A DNA stretch of 64,000 nucleotides from Chloroflexota bacterium (GCA_003228175.2 QGNQ01000005.1:1-64000); one strand, 5' to 3'; positions 28,701-37,249 are shown, counted from the stretch's first letter. Made by a program: numbers and translations. Notes: a model not told the origin generated them from the sequence alone.

Positions 28701-29222
28701 GTGTACGACGATGCGGGGCAGACGGAGCGGCTGCGCTTCCGGTTCCCGCGCCAGGCGGACAAGCAGCGCCTCTGCCTGGCCGACTACTACCGGTCGGTGG
28801 AGAGCGGCGAGATGGACGTGGCGGGATTCCACGTGGTCACGGTGGGGTCGAAGGCCAGCGAGCATGCGCAGCGGCTGTACGCGGATAATGCGTACCAGGA
28901 CTACCTCTACTGGCACGGCTTCGGTGTGGAGATGGCGGAGGCGTTGGCGGAGTATTGGCACGCGCGGGTGCGCCGGGAGTTGGGTATCGAGGGAGCGGAT
29001 GGCCCCACGGCGCGCGACCTGTTCGCGGGCCGGTACGGCGGCGCGCGGTTCAGTTTTGGCTATCCGGCCTGCCCCGATCTGGCGGACCAGGAGAAGTTGT
29101 TCACGCTGCTGCGACCGGAGGAGGTGGGGATCTCGTTGTCGGAGGAGTTCCAGCTGGTGCCGGAGCAGTCGACGAGCGCGATTGTCACGGCGCATCCGGC
29201 GGCGGCGTACTTCAGCGTCTGA
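25704..29222 (+). CDS. metH: cobalamin-dependent methionine synthase
   Basis: A 1172-residue full-length MetH that transfers the methyl of 5-methyl-THF through cobalamin to homocysteine. Modules in order: the homocysteine domain, residues about 30-330, with zinc cysteines C243, C309 and C310 (VNCATG, GGCCGTT). The pterin domain, about 352-620, begins at LIIGERANANGS. The B12 cap and Rossmann domains follow, about 645-880, with the cobalt-ligand His in DVHDIGKN near residue 751. The reactivation domain, about 905-1172, ends YPACPDLADQEKLF and SLSEEFQLVPEQSTSAI. The start could also be ATG 25719. No Shine-Dalgarno decides. It is divergent from metF-ahcY-metK. Confidence 0.96.
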   Translation: MIVWSMNVPALPSPPLSETTRAGLLETARERVVIFDSATGTGIQGFQLTPEDFGGLDGCNEYLNVHSPDIVRRLHQINLDAGVDVVLTNTFGASSITLAEYDLAERAYEINVAGARLAREVADAYAGQDGRPRWVAGSMGPGTKLPTLGQIDFDTLSASYREQARGLLDGGVDVLLVETVFDLLQAKAAIIGAQDAFADAGREAPILVSITIETTGQMLVGSEIGAAVTSLVPLGIDALGVNCATGPELMHEHLRYLSAYSPLPILCQPNAGLPRVENDLAVYDLTPEGLADAHSTFVGEYGVSLIGGCCGTTPAHMRAVVERLRDAVPAAREPQPEPGVSSLFTPVPYAQDASVLIIGERANANGSRRFRRLLEAENFDEMANVVRDQAAEGAHIVDICVDYVGRDGAPDMDRLVSEARGRTTLPMMLDSTEGPVLEAGLKLIGGKPIVNSINLEDGGERLDRTLRAARRYGAAVVALVIDEEGQARTADRKLAIAHRIYDLVTGTYGLPAEDLFFDALTLPLGSGQEELRNDGRETLEAVRRIKAELPGVHTVLGVSNVSFGLNPASRQVLNSVFLHRAAEAGLDAAIVNARQILPEHQIEPEQLLAAQRLIDNEWVTGPDGAPVDPLQTFLAVFEDASEKREAVDLTEISLEERLHHRILDGLRDGLRDDLDAALGERAALSIINDTLLPAMQVVGDLFGSGKMQLPFVLQSAETMKAAVAHLEPHMEKSAAAGKGTIVLATVRGDVHDIGKNLVEIILSNNGFETVNLGIKQPIANVIEAADREGADAIGLSGLLVKSTVVMKEDLRELNRRGLADRYPVLLGGAALTRRYVEQDLRDIYEGAVYYGQDAFEGLAIMNAISAGEVPAGQDRTAPAPAPAVVAPSGETSGVGTIARSRSAVARDAPLVTPPFWGRRVHTGISVQEVAGYLNEVALFRGQWGFRKGDQSEAEFEASIEREARPVLRRLRQEAIAEGLLEPAVVYGYFPVQSDGDELIVYDDAGQTERLRFRFPRQADKQRLCLADYYRSVESGEMDVAGFHVVTVGSKASEHAQRLYADNAYQDYLYWHGFGVEMAEALAEYWHARVRRELGIEGADGPTARDLFAGRYGGARFSFGYPACPDLADQEKLFTLLRPEEVGISLSEEFQLVPEQSTSAIVTAHPAAAYFSV

Positions 29223-29387
29223 TCAGCGGCGGCGGCACTCGCGAGCGAGGTGGCGGAACGTCGCGATGATTGGTCGTAGTCGATTGGGCTGTCATCGAGC
29301 AGGCCGGATCGACCAGACTGGGGCGCGGCCATAGGCTGCTCGGACTAGCCTCCGCGCACGCGGCGGCCGGGGAGGGCGCCCCCGTCT

Positions 29388-30839
29388 ATGCAGGATTTGT
29401 TTGAGCCTCGCTGGCGTACCAGTCGTGGTCCTTTGACCCGCTATGTGTTGCAGCCCACCGAACAGTTCATGCGGGTGGAGGCGGCGGGCGGCATTGTGCT
29501 GGTCATCGCCGCGGTGGCGGCGCTGATTTGGGCGAACGCGTTCGGCTCGTCGTACGAGGACTTTTGGCAGACCGAGATCGTGTTGGATCTGGACATCCTG
29601 ACCCTCAGCGAGCCGCTGGTGGGCTGGGTCAACGACGCTCTGATGACGATTTTCTTCTTCGTGGTGGGGCTGGAGATCAAACGCGAGGCGGTACACGGTG
29701 AGCTGCGCGACCGGCGGCAGGCGGCGTTGCCGATCATGGCGGCGCTGGGCGGCATGGTGGTGCCGGCGTCGATCTACGCGGTGATCAACGCGGGCGGTGC
29801 AGGCGGCGCGGGTTGGGGCATCCCGGTTGCGACGGACATCGCGTTCGCGCTGGGCGTGCTGTCGCTGGTGGGCAACCGGGTGCCGGTGCAGCTGAAGGTG
29901 TTCTTGCTGACGCTGGCGGTGGCGGATGACGTGGGGGGGATTCTGATCATCGCGGTGTTTTACGCCGAGGACGTGTCGCTGTGGTGGCTGCTGGCTGGAG
30001 CGCTGAGCGTGGGCGTTGTGATCGCGATGCAGTACGTGGGGATTCGGCCGGTGCTGGCCTATCTGCCGGTGGGGATCCTGCTGTGGTTGTGCCTGTTCGA
30101 ATCTGGGGTAGAGGCGACGATCGGTGGGGTGATTTTGGGGCTGATGACGCCCGCCAGCGCTCTGGTGAAGCGCGAGCGCTTTGGGGTCTCGATGACGGAG
30201 TTGTTGGACGACTTCCGGGGGGCGATGGGCCGGGGGCCGCTTCAGGATCCGCATACGCGGCCGGAGGCGGATCCGCACGCGCAGATGCACCCGGGTGAGT
30301 TGGCGGAGCGGTCCATGCGGGAGGACTTAGCGGACTCTGCGGTTCACCGCATCGCTGAGCTGGCGCGAGAGACGCAGAGCCCGTTGCATCGGGTGGAGGA
30401 AGCGGTGGGGCCCTGGAGTGCATTCGTTGTGGTGCCGATCTTCGCGCTGGCGAACGGGGGGATCGCGCTGACGGGCGACTCGATCTCCGATGCCCTGGCG
30501 TCCGATGTGGCGTTGGGGATTTTCCTGGGGCTGGTGGTGGGGAAGTTCATGGGTGTGCTGCTGTTCACCTTCGTGACGGTGGAGCTGGGGATCTCGCGCC
30601 TGCCGGAGGGCGTTCGCTGGGCGCATGTGGGGGGTGTGGCGCTGTTGTCCGGGATCGGCTTCACGGTTGCGATCTTCATTGCCACCCTGTCGTTCGATGA
30701 GGCGGTGCTGGTGGAGGGCGCGAAGATCGGCATCTTCGCGGCGACGATCGTGGCGGCGGTAGCGGGCTTCTTGACGCTGCGCTTTGCGCCGTCGTCGGCG
30801 CGGGCGGAGGATTTGGACGGGGGCGGGCGGGATTTGTAG
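29388..30839 (+). CDS. nhaA: NhaA-type Na+/H+ antiporter
   Basis: A 483-residue inner-membrane sodium/proton antiporter. The ion-binding paired aspartates are in LAVADDVGGILI, and the family segments FFFVVGLEIKRE, VATDIAFALGVL and VVVPIFALANGG are intact. Eleven to twelve hydrophobic helices can be counted. A charged cytoplasmic insertion of about 60 residues, rich in His, Pro and Asp (around DPHTRPEADPHAQMHP), interrupts the middle. Inserts of this kind occur in some high-GC lineages. The gene would remove sodium and regulate cytoplasmic pH, suggesting a saline habitat. The ATG has GGGGAGGG about 13 bases upstream. Confidence 0.95.
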   Translation: MQDLFEPRWRTSRGPLTRYVLQPTEQFMRVEAAGGIVLVIAAVAALIWANAFGSSYEDFWQTEIVLDLDILTLSEPLVGWVNDALMTIFFFVVGLEIKREAVHGELRDRRQAALPIMAALGGMVVPASIYAVINAGGAGGAGWGIPVATDIAFALGVLSLVGNRVPVQLKVFLLTLAVADDVGGILIIAVFYAEDVSLWWLLAGALSVGVVIAMQYVGIRPVLAYLPVGILLWLCLFESGVEATIGGVILGLMTPASALVKRERFGVSMTELLDDFRGAMGRGPLQDPHTRPEADPHAQMHPGELAERSMREDLADSAVHRIAELARETQSPLHRVEEAVGPWSAFVVVPIFALANGGIALTGDSISDALASDVALGIFLGLVVGKFMGVLLFTFVTVELGISRLPEGVRWAHVGGVALLSGIGFTVAIFIATLSFDEAVLVEGAKIGIFAATIVAAVAGFLTLRFAPSSARAEDLDGGGRDL

Positions 30840-30963
30840 CGGGGCGGGCGTGTCAGCGCGCCTCGGGTCAGGCCGTAGCCATGCGGAGGGGGGCTCGTTA
30901 TCCTGCGCTGGGCGTTGGAGTCCGGCGCCCCTGGACGAATGAGCTTCACACGAGGGGGGTCGG

Positions 30964-31830
30964 GTGCAGGATCTGCGATATGCGAAGGTCAGCACGGTGG
31001 ATGACGCCGTGGCGGCACTACAGGCGGGTGGGTCCACGGCACGGGTGCTGGCGGGCGGGACGGACGTCATTGTGCAGGCGCGGGCCCGTACCCGCGCGAT
31101 CGATATGTTGATCGATATTAAGGGCATCGATGAGGTGCTACAGGTTGCGTTTGACGCGGATGGCGGGCTCACGATTGGGGCAGCGGCGCCGTGCTACCGC
31201 ATCTACGGCGACGCCGACGTGCGCGAGCACTACCCGGCCCTGATCGATTGCTCGACGCTGATCGGCGGGACGGGCGTGCAGGGCCGCGCGAGCTTGGGCG
31301 GGAACCTGTGCAACTCGTCGCCGTCCGGGGATTCGATCCCGGCGATGATCGTGCTGGAGGGTCGGGCCGAGATCGCGGGACCGAACGGTCGTCGGACGGT
31401 GCCGGTGGAGGACTTTTGCACGGGTCCGGGCCGCAACGTGCTGGAGCCGGGCGAGTTGCTGGTCTCGATTCACTTTCCGGCGCCGGCGCCGAACAGTGGC
31501 GCGGCCTTCCTACGATTCATTCCGCGCAACGAGATGGACATCGCGGTGGTGAACGCGGCGACGCAGCTGCGCTTCGACGGGGACACGGTCTCCTGGGCGC
31601 GTGTCTCGCTTGGGGCGACGGCGCCAACACCGCTGTTCGTGACCGCGGCCGGGGAGGCGCTGGTGGGCGCTGCGCTGAGCGACGAGACGATCGCGGCGGC
31701 GGCGGCGGCGTCGAAAGCGGCCGCGAGCCCGATCGACGACATGCGCGGGTCGATCAAACAACGCAAGCATCTGTCGGCGGTGTATACGCAGCGGACGATC
31801 GCCATCGCGGCCGAACGGGCGCGCGGGTAA
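30964..31830 (+). CDS. FAD subunit of a xanthine-dehydrogenase-family Mo hydroxylase (CoxM type)
   Basis: A 288-residue medium subunit that carries FAD and passes electrons from the iron-sulfur subunit to the acceptor. The FAD-contact motifs are LAGGTDVIVQAR and the TIGAAAPCY region, and GGNLCNSSPSGDSIPA is the hallmark second FAD loop. A C-terminal CO_deh_flav_C domain follows from about residue 175. It starts with GTG behind a GAGGGGGG Shine-Dalgarno. It is the first of three consecutive genes in the order M-S-L, as in coxMSL-type clusters. Confidence 0.92.
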   Translation: MQDLRYAKVSTVDDAVAALQAGGSTARVLAGGTDVIVQARARTRAIDMLIDIKGIDEVLQVAFDADGGLTIGAAAPCYRIYGDADVREHYPALIDCSTLIGGTGVQGRASLGGNLCNSSPSGDSIPAMIVLEGRAEIAGPNGRRTVPVEDFCTGPGRNVLEPGELLVSIHFPAPAPNSGAAFLRFIPRNEMDIAVVNAATQLRFDGDTVSWARVSLGATAPTPLFVTAAGEALVGAALSDETIAAAAAASKAAASPIDDMRGSIKQRKHLSAVYTQRTIAIAAERARG

Positions 31831-31877
31831 GCAGCGCGATTCGTGAGCGAAACGAGCAGTCAGGGAAACGGGGCATC

Positions 31878-32360
31878 GTGAGCGACAAAATCATCGTCAG
31901 CGCCACCATCAACGGCGACCCGACGGACATCCTGGTCTCCTCGCGGGACAGTCTGCTGGAGGCGCTGCGTGAGCGCGCCGGGGTGCTGGGGGTCAAAGAG
32001 GGCTGCAACGACGGCAACTGCGGCGCTTGCTCCGTTCTACTGGACGGGCGGCTGGTGAACTCCTGCCTCGTGATGGCGGCGGAGGTCGAGGGGTCGGATG
32101 TGACGACCGTGGAAGGTCTCGCAGAGGCGGACCACCTGCACCCGCTGCAGCAGGCGTTCCTGGAGGACGCGGCGCTGCAATGCGGCATCTGCACGCCGGG
32201 CTTCCTGGTGGCGGCGAAGGCGTTGTTGGACGAGAATCCGAGCCCCAGTGAGCACGAGATTCGTTACTGGCTGGCGGGCAATCTTTGCCGCTGCACGGGC
32301 TACGACAAGATTGTGCGTGCGGTGCAGCACGCGGCGGAGACTTTGCAGACCACTTCTTAG
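31878..32360 (+). CDS. [2Fe-2S] subunit of the Mo hydroxylase (CoxS type)
   Basis: A 160-residue small subunit with two [2Fe-2S] clusters. The plant-ferredoxin-type cluster is bound by CNDGNCGACSVLLDG plus the Cys in LVNSC. The second, helical cluster is bound by CGICTPGF and NLCRCTGY. It starts with a GTG at 31878, and the coding frame runs far upstream only as out-of-family sequence. It relays electrons from the molybdenum subunit to the FAD subunit. It is in one operon with the flanking genes. Confidence 0.93.
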   Translation: MSDKIIVSATINGDPTDILVSSRDSLLEALRERAGVLGVKEGCNDGNCGACSVLLDGRLVNSCLVMAAEVEGSDVTTVEGLAEADHLHPLQQAFLEDAALQCGICTPGFLVAAKALLDENPSPSEHEIRYWLAGNLCRCTGYDKIVRAVQHAAETLQTTS

Positions 32361-32416
32361 CCGCGCAGGCCGCGCGGCGATCGACCCCAGAGAGACTCGC
32401 ACTGAAAGGCTGGCCC

Positions 32417-34669
32417 ATGGTCACGACCGAGAAGCCCAAGTACAAGGTTGTTGGTACCCGCCCGATTCGCCCCGACGGGGTCGAGAAAGTGAACGGTCGG
32501 GCGGAGTACGGGGCGGACGTGAGTTTGCCGGGACTGTTGCCGGGCGCCGTGCTGCGCAGCCCTCACGCGCATGCCCGGATTCTTTCGATCGACACGTCGA
32601 AGGCGGAAGCGATGGCGGGCGTTCGGGCGGTGGTGACCAGCGCGGACTTCCCCCCGCGCGAGGGCGACGGCCCGCAGGCCCGCGACAACGTTCTGGCGCA
32701 CGACAAGGTGCTCTACGTGGGGCATGCGGTCGCGGCCGTGGCGGCGGTCGATCTGCATACGGCGGAGGACGCCGTAGAGCTGATCGAGGTGCAGTACGAA
32801 GTGTTGCCGCACGTGATGGATGTGCGCGACGCGATGCTGGACGGCGCTCCGATCCTGGATGCGACGTTGCGCACGGGGGAGCCGGACGGTTCCAAGGGGG
32901 ACAGCGCAACGAACGTGGCGCAGCACATTCATTACGAGAAGGGTGATCTGGCGGCGGGCTTCGCGGAGGCGGACATCGTCATTGAGCGGGAATACGAGAC
33001 GACGATGGCCCACCAGGGCTACATCGAGCCGCAAAACGGCACGGCGCTGTGGGGTCCCGACGACCAGATTCGGATCTGGACCAGCACGCAGGGACTTTTC
33101 GCGGTGCGCGACACCGTGGCGGGGATGCTGGGTCTGCCGGTGAAGAGTGTCAAGGTGGAACCGGTGGAGATCGGCGGCGGTTTTGGAGGCAAGATTCCCA
33201 CGTACCTGCCGCCGGTCGCGGCGTTGCTTTCGCGGAAGTCCGGGAAGCCGGTGAAGCTGACGATGTCCCGCAAGGAGGTGTTGGAGGCGACGGGTCCGAC
33301 GTCTGGGACGTACATGCGCGTCAAGATGGGCGCGAAGAAGGACGGCACGTTGACGGCCATGGAGGCCTGGCTGGCGTTCGAGGCAGGGGGCTACCCGGGG
33401 TCGCCGGTGGGCGCTGCGACGATGTGCGTGTTCGCGCCGTACGCCTGTGCGAATCAGGTGATCGATGGCTATGACGTGCTCGTCAACAAGCCGCAGACGG
33501 CGGCGTACCGGGCGCCGGGCGCGCCGGCGTCGGAGTACGCGGCGGAATGCTTGATCGACGAGATCGCCGAGGCGCTGGATCGGGATCCGCTGGAGCTGCG
33601 CCTGCAGAACTCGGTCAAAGAGGGGGACAGCCGGGCGGACGGGTTCACCTACGGTCCGGTAGGGCACGTGGAGTGCCTGCAGGAGGCGCAGGAGAGCCCG
33701 CACTACCAGTCGGAGCTGAGCGGCGAGAACCGCGGGCGCGGGGTGGCCTCCGGCTTCTGGTTCAACATTGGCTTCGAGACGAGCATGGCGGCGCAGATTC
33801 AGTCGGACGGGACGGTGCCGCTGGTGATGGGCGCGGTCGATATCGGTGGCAGCCGGGCCTCGGCGGCGATGCAGTTCGCGGAGACGCTGGGGATCGCGTC
33901 GGAGGACATCAAGCCGCACATCGTCGACACGGACTCGGTGGGCTTCACGTTCCTGACGGGTGGCAGTCGGACGGCGTTCGCGAATGGCTGGGCCGCGTAT
34001 GAGTGCGCGATGGACATGCGTCGCCAGATGGAGGAGCGCGCCGCGACGATCTGGGACTGCGACCGCGAGTCCGTGCGCTACGACGACGACGGCGTGATCC
34101 GCGGCCCCGCCGCCGCCGCCGGCGCGCCGCAGGAGTTCACGTTCAAGGAGTTGGCGGCGGAGCTGCCGAACACCGGTGGCGGCATCGTGGGGCGGGCAGA
34201 CGTGTCGAAGACGACGCACGGGCCGGCCTTCGCGACGCACATCGTGGATGTGGAAGTTGACGCGGAGACGGGCAAGGTTGAGGTGCTGCGCTACACGGCG
34301 ATTCAGGATGTGGGGACGGCGATCCACCCGTCGTACGTGGAGGGGCAGATGCAGGGTGGCGCGGCGCAGGGCATTGGGATGGCGCTGAACGAGGAGTACA
34401 TCTGGGACGACAAGGGCCGGATGGTGAACTCCAGCTTGCTGGACTACCGGATGCCGACGGCGCTTGACCTGCCGATGCTGGACACGATTATTGTGGAGGT
34501 GCCGAACCCGGGGCACCCGTACGGCGTGCGTGGTGTTGGCGAGGTGCCGATTATTCCGCCCGCGCCGGCGCTGCACGCGGCGATCTACAACGCGATCGGC
34601 GAGCGTATGCGCACCCTGCCGATGTCGCCACGTCGGATCTTGGAGCGCACGCTGCCGGACGACGAGTAG
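32417..34669 (+). CDS. molybdopterin-binding large subunit (CoxL/XdhB type)
   Basis: A 750-residue catalytic subunit holding the molybdenum-cytosine-dinucleotide or related cofactor. It has the N-terminal KVNGRAEYGADV start of the family, the Moco motif EIGGGFGGK and the active-site glutamate in GVRGVGEVP near the C-terminus. The loop over the metal reads AYRAPGAP, not the AYRCSFR of form-I CO dehydrogenase, so CO oxidation is unlikely. A hydroxylase of a purine, nicotinate-like heterocycle or aldehyde is more probable. The ATG at 32417 is assigned because the upstream sequence overlaps coxS. The next gene is a small CysO-like protein. Confidence 0.92.
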   Translation: MVTTEKPKYKVVGTRPIRPDGVEKVNGRAEYGADVSLPGLLPGAVLRSPHAHARILSIDTSKAEAMAGVRAVVTSADFPPREGDGPQARDNVLAHDKVLYVGHAVAAVAAVDLHTAEDAVELIEVQYEVLPHVMDVRDAMLDGAPILDATLRTGEPDGSKGDSATNVAQHIHYEKGDLAAGFAEADIVIEREYETTMAHQGYIEPQNGTALWGPDDQIRIWTSTQGLFAVRDTVAGMLGLPVKSVKVEPVEIGGGFGGKIPTYLPPVAALLSRKSGKPVKLTMSRKEVLEATGPTSGTYMRVKMGAKKDGTLTAMEAWLAFEAGGYPGSPVGAATMCVFAPYACANQVIDGYDVLVNKPQTAAYRAPGAPASEYAAECLIDEIAEALDRDPLELRLQNSVKEGDSRADGFTYGPVGHVECLQEAQESPHYQSELSGENRGRGVASGFWFNIGFETSMAAQIQSDGTVPLVMGAVDIGGSRASAAMQFAETLGIASEDIKPHIVDTDSVGFTFLTGGSRTAFANGWAAYECAMDMRRQMEERAATIWDCDRESVRYDDDGVIRGPAAAAGAPQEFTFKELAAELPNTGGGIVGRADVSKTTHGPAFATHIVDVEVDAETGKVEVLRYTAIQDVGTAIHPSYVEGQMQGGAAQGIGMALNEEYIWDDKGRMVNSSLLDYRMPTALDLPMLDTIIVEVPNPGHPYGVRGVGEVPIIPPAPALHAAIYNAIGERMRTLPMSPRRILERTLPDDE

Positions 34670-34702
34670 CCGCCGGCGAGAGGAAGCGCGAGCGGCGAGA
34701 CG

Positions 34703-35014
34703 ATGGCTGTCGTCATTGTGCCGCCGCTGCTGCGTGCGCTGACGGGCGACATCGATCGCGTGGAGGTGCCGGGCAATTCGCTGCGCAAGGTGATCAATGA
34801 GCTGGAGGCGCGCTATCCGGGCGTGAAAGAGCGCTTGGTTGTTGGCACGCGGATCCGGCCGGAGATCTCGATCGCGGTGAACGGCGGTATCGTCGCGGCG
34901 GGGTTGGTGGAGCCGATTGGCGAGCACGACGAGATTCTGATCATTCCGGCGATCTCGGGCGGGGCCGCTTTCGTCGCCGATGCGGTTGTCTCGACGATGG
35001 CCTGGGGCCACTGA
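34703..35014 (+). CDS. CysO/MoaD-like ubiquitin-fold protein with C-terminal tail
   Basis: A 103-residue beta-grasp protein similar to mycobacterial CysO and to MoaD/ThiS sulfur carriers: VVIVPPLLRALTG at the start, then NELEARYPGVKERL and ILIIPAISGG. In working carriers the chain ends at the Gly-Gly so that it can be activated. Here GG is at residues 86-87 and a further 16 residues (AAFVADAVVSTMAWGH) follow in frame. The stop overlaps the start of the next gene (TGATG). It lies directly behind the Mo hydroxylase genes, so a role in Moco or sulfur chemistry is plausible, but the tail would have to be removed first. Confidence 0.8.
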   Translation: MAVVIVPPLLRALTGDIDRVEVPGNSLRKVINELEARYPGVKERLVVGTRIRPEISIAVNGGIVAAGLVEPIGEHDEILIIPAISGGAAFVADAVVSTMAWGH

Positions 35015-35805
35015 TGGCGACACTGCAGCGCGACGCGTCGGTGCGCATCCCCTACGCGGTGCAGGGCGAGGGCCCGGCGATCCTGCTGATCAACGGCGCG
35101 ACGCTGCCGCTTGGCTTCTGGGATCCCGTCGTGAAGCGGCTGGCGTCGCGCTTTCGCGTGATCCGGTTCGACCAGCGCAACGCGGGCGCAAGTGACTTCA
35201 CAGGCAGTTTCACGCTGCTGGATGTCGCGGCGGACATCGCGGCGCTGCTGACGGCGTTGGAGATTGAGCGCGCGGTGATCGTCGGGCACGCCTGGGGCGG
35301 TCGTGTGGCGCAGGTGTTCGCGCGAGACTACCCGCATCGCACGCGGGGGCTGATCGTGTGCGGGACGGGCGGACAGTTTCCGCCCGATCTGGATCCGGCG
35401 TGGCTGTCGGCGATGGGGGCGGCTCGCAAGGCGGGGGAGCGGGCGACATGGGACGATTTGCTGGAACGGATCTACTGCGCACCGGGGTATTCGTTGCGGG
35501 ATGCGGCGGGCTTCGTGGCGACTGGGGATGTGATCTGGAACGCGCCTCGCGTGCGGGGTGCGAAGCCGGACATGCGGGTCGCGCCGAGCTCCAGCTATTG
35601 GGGCACGGCGATGGGACCGGCGTTGTTAATCTACGCGGAGCACGATCGATTCGGGACGCCGGCGAATGCGCGGGATCTCTCGTCACGGCTGCCGGAGGCT
35701 CGGCTGGAGGTGCTCACGGGGGCGGGGCATTTGCTGGTGCGTGAGCAGTCGGAACGGGTGGTTGCGCTGGTGGGGGACTTTATGGAGGCGCTGCCGGTCG
35801 AGTAG
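35014..35805 (+). CDS. alpha/beta-hydrolase-fold protein lacking the nucleophile
   Basis: A 263-residue alpha/beta hydrolase-fold protein, coupled to the CysO-like gene by a one-base overlap. The nucleophile elbow reads GHAWGG, with Ala93 where Ser, or Asp in the epoxide hydrolase/dehalogenase group (GHDWGG), is required. The other triad members appear kept: Asp211 in YAEHDRFG and His239 in GAGHLL. It is therefore either a non-hydrolytic member, a binding protein, or an enzyme using another mechanism. The fold is otherwise complete. Composition is like its neighbours, so recent transfer is not indicated. Confidence 0.8.
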   Translation: MATLQRDASVRIPYAVQGEGPAILLINGATLPLGFWDPVVKRLASRFRVIRFDQRNAGASDFTGSFTLLDVAADIAALLTALEIERAVIVGHAWGGRVAQVFARDYPHRTRGLIVCGTGGQFPPDLDPAWLSAMGAARKAGERATWDDLLERIYCAPGYSLRDAAGFVATGDVIWNAPRVRGAKPDMRVAPSSSYWGTAMGPALLIYAEHDRFGTPANARDLSSRLPEARLEVLTGAGHLLVREQSERVVALVGDFMEALPVE

Positions 35806-35815
35806 CGGTCGCGGA

Positions 35816-37156
35816 TCAGTCCTCGTGGGCGGTGGTGGTGAGGAGGGCGATGCTGGCGGTGAAGCCGTGCAGGTAGTTGCTGCCGCCGACGGGGCCGATT
35901 TCCCCGTTGCAGAAGAGGCCGGTGGTGGGGATGGGCCCGAGCGCTTCGGCGACGGCGGCGGCGTCGTGGTGGGGGGCGCCGAAGAGTCCCTGCCCGCGGC
36001 TGTTGCAGGCGCAGAGCACGGAGCCGAGCACGACTTCGCCGTCCGGGAGCGCGTCGCGGGCGGCGAGGAGGTGCTCGCGCAGGTCGTCGTCGGCGGCGGC
36101 GGCGTCGCGGAACTGGAACTGGAAGGTCTGGCCGACGCGCGGGACGGCGTTGATGGCGATGGCGCCGGTCCGACGGTCGACGCCGGTGATGTTGCGAATG
36201 AGGAAGTCGCCGCGGCCGTGCTCGGCCTGGTACTCGTTCATGGCGAGGCCGACGAGGAGGTTGTGGCCGACGCGCTCCTGGGTGGCTTCGTCGAGCGCGA
36301 CCATGGTCTCCTTGAGGACGTCTAGCGCTGGCCGCGAGCCGATGGTTTTGACGAGGTTCTTGTCGCAGTCGGTGATGGTGAGGGGACGGCCGAGCGGTTC
36401 CGCGCCTTGGGCGACGATGGGTGTGACGCCGAGTCCCTTGATGCCGAGGAGGACGGCGCCGTCCTCGTAGGCTTTGCCGTCGAGGAAGACGGCGGTGCCG
36501 GTCCCGCGGTTGTGCGACGAGGCCATGCCACCCAGCAGGACGATGTCGGAGAGGCGGCCCTGCAGGCCCTTGACGAGGTTGTCGGTGTTGAGGCTGAAGG
36601 GGTCGGCGAAGATCAGCCAGGTGCCGGTTCCGGCCTGGGTGAGAGCGGCGAGATCCTCTTCTTTGGTGATACCGGGGATGACGGGGATGGGGGTGAAGTG
36701 TGCGCCGGGCAGTTGCAGGGTGAGGACGGACAGGGCGGCCCCGTCTTCCGCCTCAACGCCGCTGCCGATCACGCTCTGGCCGGTGCAGCCGATGAGGTGC
36801 CGGGCACGGAGGCCCTCTTGCAGCCGCTTGGTGAGTTCTCGGTGATGCCCGAAGAGCGAGTCGGCGAAGACGATCGCCAGATCCACCGGTTCGTCGCTTC
36901 GGAGGTCCGCGAGGACGGCCTCGACGGCGTCCTCCCAGGTGTCGCCGCCGCGGAGCGCGGAGCGGGATCGGGCGGCGCCGGCGGTAACGCGGGCGGACGC
37001 TGCGAGCGGGGTCTCGTCCTCGTTTTGGTCCGGCTGCGGCTGCTCCAGGTCTGGCTCGCCGGCGGCGGGGAGGTTCACGTCCTGTGGGGTGAGGTCATTG
37101 CTGCGGCTGCTGGGCGCGCCAGGATCGGTGGTGGGGGTGGGGTCGCCGTTGGGCAT
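35816..37156 (-). CDS. FIST-domain sensory protein
   Basis: A 446-residue protein with FIST_N and FIST_C domains, the extracytoplasmic-type ligand sensor proposed to bind small molecules such as amino acids. The N-terminal about 65 residues are polar and probably disordered. FIST_N begins near DLAIVFADSLFGHHRE. FIST_C carries CNSRGQGLFG and the conserved FCNGEIGPVGG near the end. No kinase, GGDEF or chemotaxis output domain is fused, so it is a stand-alone form. No signal peptide is visible. The ATG at 37156 follows GAGAGGAAC. It is divergent from the inositol-phosphatase-like gene. Confidence 0.9.
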   Translation of the reverse strand: MPNGDPTPTTDPGAPSSRSNDLTPQDVNLPAAGEPDLEQPQPDQNEDETPLAASARVTAGAARSRSALRGGDTWEDAVEAVLADLRSDEPVDLAIVFADSLFGHHRELTKRLQEGLRARHLIGCTGQSVIGSGVEAEDGAALSVLTLQLPGAHFTPIPVIPGITKEEDLAALTQAGTGTWLIFADPFSLNTDNLVKGLQGRLSDIVLLGGMASSHNRGTGTAVFLDGKAYEDGAVLLGIKGLGVTPIVAQGAEPLGRPLTITDCDKNLVKTIGSRPALDVLKETMVALDEATQERVGHNLLVGLAMNEYQAEHGRGDFLIRNITGVDRRTGAIAINAVPRVGQTFQFQFRDAAAADDDLREHLLAARDALPDGEVVLGSVLCACNSRGQGLFGAPHHDAAAVAEALGPIPTTGLFCNGEIGPVGGSNYLHGFTASIALLTTTAHED

Positions 37157-37249
37157 GTCGTTCCTCTCGCTCCGGGCGATTGTAGCGAGGCAGGCGGGGA
37201 CCGGGAGTCGCGGGGGGACGCTCCAGGTGCGCGTTGGCAGTCCGGTCCT

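Noticed and set aside
32417-34669. Form-I carbon-monoxide dehydrogenase
   Set aside because: The diagnostic AYRCSFR loop is absent; the sequence reads AYRAPGAP.
35816-37156. Fused FIST-histidine kinase or chemoreceptor
   Set aside because: The protein ends after FIST_C; no output domain follows in any frame.
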